From positions 1 to 64,000 of the forward strand of contig UBNQ01000024.1 of NCBI GenBank assembly GCA_900466875.1: a stretch of 64,000 bases of DNA. Direction: 5' to 3'. The DNA comes from Hyphomicrobiales bacterium. Its GTDB lineage: Bacteria; Pseudomonadota; Alphaproteobacteria; Rhizobiales; Rhizobiaceae. The notes beneath the pieces are model-generated. The model was not told the DNA's origin and did no database searches. It was given only the letters and a program-made list of their open reading frames with translations. Numbering within the stretch: the stretch's first letter is position 1; each line of letters starts with the position of its first letter. Positions 61,623-64,000 of the stretch are shown piece by piece. Both the position numbers and the translations under genes were made by a program.

Positions 61623-62414
61623 TCACGGCCGCAATCCATCCAGCAACGGCAAGCCTATGACGGCGGCGGCACCTATAAGTGTGAAGCAGATCCGCCGGAA
61701 CGTGGTTTCGCTCGCGATACCGAACATCCGCGCCCCGAAGAAAAGCCCGATGCCGTAAGCCGGTCCTGCAACAAGCGCGATCAGCAGGACTTGTAACGTC
61801 AGGATGCCACCGACGATATAGGACGTGGCCGAAAGCACGCTCGCCAGCGCGAAATAGAGAATGAGATTGGCGCGCACGACGGTGCGTTCGATTGCTCCGC
61901 CGAGCCAATAGGCTACGATCGGCGGGCCGGACATCTGAGCCGCACCGCCGAACAGCCCGGCAATCGCGCCGACGCCGACCGTCAGCCAGGTTTTCGGCCT
62001 CCCATGATAACGCCAGCCGGAGATTAGGAAGACCAGCAAGCAGATGACAACGGCTGAAATGATCCAGCGCAGTGTCACCGACGGCATCAGCGAAAGCATT
62101 GCCGTGCCAGCCGGAACGCCGATGATGGCCCCGGCCAGCATGGTGAAGACATCGCGGCGGTTCGCCCTGCGCCATCCTTCCGGCAGCATGCCGAGCGTCA
62201 TCACCCAGTCGATGACGAGAAGCAGTCCAGAAGCCATTTGCGGGCTCGTGGCCGCGCCGGCGAGCGGTATGAAGATCAGCGCCCCGCCAAAGCCGGAAAA
62301 CCCGCGCGCAAGTCCTGCGATAATGGCCGCGAGCAGGACGAAGGCAAGTTCGCCGATCGAGTGGCCGGGAAGCCAGGTGGCAAGAAAAGTGGAGATCGGA
62401 TCGGGGGAGGTCAT
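61623..62414 (-). CDS. TSUP family membrane permease (TauE/SafE)
   Basis: This 263-residue protein has eight or so membrane segments and the TauE/SafE signatures GLARGFSGFGGALIFIPLAG near the N-terminus and GLFGGAAQMSGPPIVAYWLG in the middle. Members export sulfite, sulfonates or other small anions; which one is not clear. It lies 87 bases upstream of the polysaccharide deacetylase gene on the same strand. Confidence 0.92.
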   Translation of the reverse strand: MTSPDPISTFLATWLPGHSIGELAFVLLAAIIAGLARGFSGFGGALIFIPLAGAATSPQMASGLLLVIDWVMTLGMLPEGWRRANRRDVFTMLAGAIIGVPAGTAMLSLMPSVTLRWIISAVVICLLVFLISGWRYHGRPKTWLTVGVGAIAGLFGGAAQMSGPPIVAYWLGGAIERTVVRANLILYFALASVLSATSYIVGGILTLQVLLIALVAGPAYGIGLFFGARMFGIASETTFRRICFTLIGAAAVIGLPLLDGLRP

Positions 62415-62582
62415 GATGCGGCGGTCTGCGGGATAAGGGACGCTCGCAGCACTAGCCGAAGTTTGACAGCTTGTGTCAAGCGGCGTGGCAATGGTCGTTC
62501 GCCCCGCTTGCAGGGATGTAAAATCGGCGCTGAAGTCAACAAACCGATCCCGTGAACGTTTGCATGACGAGTGTCCTGACCT

Positions 62583-63026
62583 TCAGCGAAGGGGCGATAA
62601 TGTGCCAGGAGGCGAGCGTTGCCCCAGATCCTCGGACAATCTCAGGAGATAGCCATCCGGGTCGAGAACGACGAATTGGCGATTGCCGACCTCGATATCG
62701 TCGCATCGATACCATTTTTCTTCGAGAGGCAGGTAGAGAGCGACGCATGCGTCGGCGAGACGCTTGAGGATGGCGGCGACATCAGTCACCCGGATCTGCA
62801 GGTTGAGACCGCGCCCGAACGGCTTTTCCAGAGGTGCGCCGTCGATGCTGAAGGTACGGCCTATACCGATCTGGTCGATCATCAGCTCTGCGTCGCCGAG
62901 TTCGAGATAACAGAAACCTTCTTCCGGTCTTTCGTATCGGACGGAGAAGCCGATCAGATCGCAGTAGAACCGCCTGCTTTGCAGCCAATCGGAAACAGCG
63001 AATTCAGGAACGAGAGCATTTCCCAT
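62583..63026 (-). CDS. VOC family protein (bleomycin-resistance/glyoxalase fold)
   Basis: This 147-residue protein has the paired beta-alpha modules of the VOC fold: VPEFAVSDWLQSRRFYCDLIGF, FCYLELGDAELMI, then LNLQIRVTDVAAILKRL and FVVLDPDGYLLRLSEDLG. It is most like bleomycin-binding resistance proteins, but metal and substrate are unknown. GGAG lies six bases before ATG 63026; ATG 63029 is adjacent. The GNAT gene ends 11 bases upstream, so the two form one unit. Confidence 0.88.
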   Translation of the reverse strand: MGNALVPEFAVSDWLQSRRFYCDLIGFSVRYERPEEGFCYLELGDAELMIDQIGIGRTFSIDGAPLEKPFGRGLNLQIRVTDVAAILKRLADACVALYLPLEEKWYRCDDIEVGNRQFVVLDPDGYLLRLSEDLGQRSPPGTLSPLR

Positions 63027-63037
63027 CATCTGCTCCG

Positions 63038-63526
63038 TCAAACCGTCCGTCGATAGAACTTCGTATCCACTGCCATGCGTGGAAAACCCAGTGGCAGGTC
63101 TTCCGCGACAATCTCGACAAACCCGTTCTTCTCGTAGAACCGATGGGCGGCGAGGAATTTGTCGGTCGTGCCGAGAATGATCGCCTTCAGCCCGGCATTC
63201 GAAGCATGCGCCATCAGCGTATCCAGCAGTCTGGCAGCCACGCCGAATTCCTTGCCGCGAACCTCGGCTGCGACGAACATCTTGCGCAAGACCGCCTCGT
63301 CGTTGCCGATATCCTTCAGCCCGATCGTGCCGACGAGATGCCCGTCCTTCACCGCGACCCAAAATCCACCCTTGCCCGACTGGTAGAAATCGGCAATGGC
63401 GGCAAGGTCCGGCTGGTCGGCGGCAGTGATCGCCACGCCGAATTCCTCGCGCTGGATCGGCAGGATGACGCCGATCACGCCCTGTTCGTCCCCGGGGCGG
63501 AAGGCTCGGATGACGATATCGGCCAT
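63038..63526 (-). CDS. GNAT family N-acetyltransferase
   Basis: This 162-residue protein has the GNAT layout, with the acetyl-CoA loop in KMFVAAEVRGKEFGVAARLL and the C-terminal motif AAHRFYEKNGFVEI. The substrate is unknown. It starts MADIVIRAFRPGDEQGV at 63526, 6 bases after the tldD stop, so tldD, this gene and the VOC gene are probably co-transcribed. Confidence 0.92.
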   Translation of the reverse strand: MADIVIRAFRPGDEQGVIGVILPIQREEFGVAITAADQPDLAAIADFYQSGKGGFWVAVKDGHLVGTIGLKDIGNDEAVLRKMFVAAEVRGKEFGVAARLLDTLMAHASNAGLKAIILGTTDKFLAAHRFYEKNGFVEIVAEDLPLGFPRMAVDTKFYRRTV

Positions 63527-63532
63527 GGCTCG

Positions 63533-64000
63533 TTACGCCTTTGTGCCGCCGACGGTGACCTGATCCATCCGCAGATGCGGCTGGCCGACGCCGACCGGAA
63601 CCCATTGACCGGCCTTGCCGCAATTGCCGATACCGGTATCGAGCTTCATGTCGTTCCCGACCATCGAGACGCGCTTCATCGCATCCGGCCCGTTGCCGAT
63701 CAGCATGGCGCCCTTGATTGCCGGCCCGACCTTGCCGTTTTCGATGAGATAGGCCTCGGTGCAGCCGAAGACGAATTTGCCCGACGTGATATCCACCTGG
63801 CCGCCGCCAAAGGACACGGCGTACACGCCCTTCTTGACGGAAGCGATGATCTCTTCCGGCGTCTTGTCGCCACCGAGCATGTATGTGTTGGTCATGCGTG
63901 GCATCGGCACCGAAGAATAGCCCTGCCGACGCCCGTTGCCGGTCGGTTTCATGCCCATCAGCCGGGCATTCTGCCGATCCTGCATGTAGCCGACGAGTTT
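63533..64000 (-). CDS. tldD: Metalloprotease TldD (C-terminal part, runs off the window)
   Basis: The visible 155 residues are the C-terminal end of a TldD/PmbA-family protease subunit; the rest lies beyond base 64000. Diagnostic blocks are [54 protein letters not shown] and the closing region [20 protein letters not shown]. TldD acts with TldE in a peptidase complex that matures or degrades small peptides. The catalytic HExxxH motif is not within view. Confidence 0.93.
   Translation of the reverse strand, partial: KLVGYMQDRQNARLMGMKPTGNGRRQGYSSVPMPRMTNTYMLGGDKTPEEIIASVKKGVYAVSFGGGQVDITSGKFVFGCTEAYLIENGKVGPAIKGAMLIGNGPDAMKRVSMVGNDMKLDTGIGNCGKAGQWVPVGVGQPHLRMDQVTVGGTKA

Overview
The window looks like a chromosomal segment of a Rhizobiaceae alphaproteobacterium (Rhizobium, Neorhizobium or Agrobacterium type). 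The evidence is high-GC coding with rhizobial gene sets: two BA14K-family secreted proteins, an HPE1-like secreted protein, a DUF6101 protein, a bioMNY biotin transporter, a RibB with a degenerate GTP cyclohydrolase II tail, a GlgE-TreS/maltokinase-GlgB operon, and palindromic intergenic elements of the kind scattered through rhizobial genomes. No tRNA, rRNA, phage, insertion sequence or CRISPR array was seen. Family assignments come from reading motifs by eye; no search was run.

Layout. 1-4.4 kb: a MazEF-type toxin-antitoxin pair whose antitoxin is cut short by an in-frame TAG, then glyS with an extra internal segment, a nested palindromic repeat, and a ParDE pair fused by ATGA overlaps to a DUF523 gene. 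4.4-13.9 kb: a chemoreceptor, a small secreted protein, purD, tex, cfa and ubiA. 14-18.4 kb: a reverse-strand block with DUF6101, a winged-helix regulator, an FAD oxidoreductase, a Sua5/YwlC enzyme and an unknown protein. 18.5-20.1 kb: a cobalamin riboswitch in front of a single GbcA-like Rieske oxygenase gene. 20-28.3 kb: an NmrA/HxlR divergent pair, the BA14K pair, a CorA/ZntB transporter, an acyl-CoA dehydrogenase plus enoyl-CoA hydratase, and an animal-type haem peroxidase. 28.5-35.7 kb: an RNA methyltransferase, tlyA, dxs, xseB and a deacetylase, interrupted by an opposing OpgC-type gene and by a pirin gene remnant. 35.7-39.4 kb: bioMNY, a YcaQ/AlkX glycosylase and a coiled-coil protein.

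39.5-48.3 kb is a three-gene reverse-strand operon (glgE, treS-maltokinase, glgB). Together these convert trehalose to maltose, to maltose-1-phosphate and to branched alpha-glucan. 48.6-52.5 kb: an oxidoreductase, a BrnTA toxin-antitoxin pair with two inverted repeats upstream, and aroC-ribB. 52.6-64 kb: a large CHASE-PAS-GGDEF-EAL protein, DUF1344, a histidine phosphatase, fabI, a DnaJ-like co-chaperone, a lipoprotein, pdxH, a polysaccharide deacetylase, a TSUP permease, VOC and GNAT proteins, and the 3' end of tldD.

Most of the window is housekeeping. The items most worth a second look are the riboswitch-controlled Rieske oxygenase, the haem peroxidase with both haem-ester residues, the dead GH13-like domain on GlgE, the amber-truncated MazE, the insertion in glyS, the pirin remnant, and the hairpin plus T-tract just before fabI.
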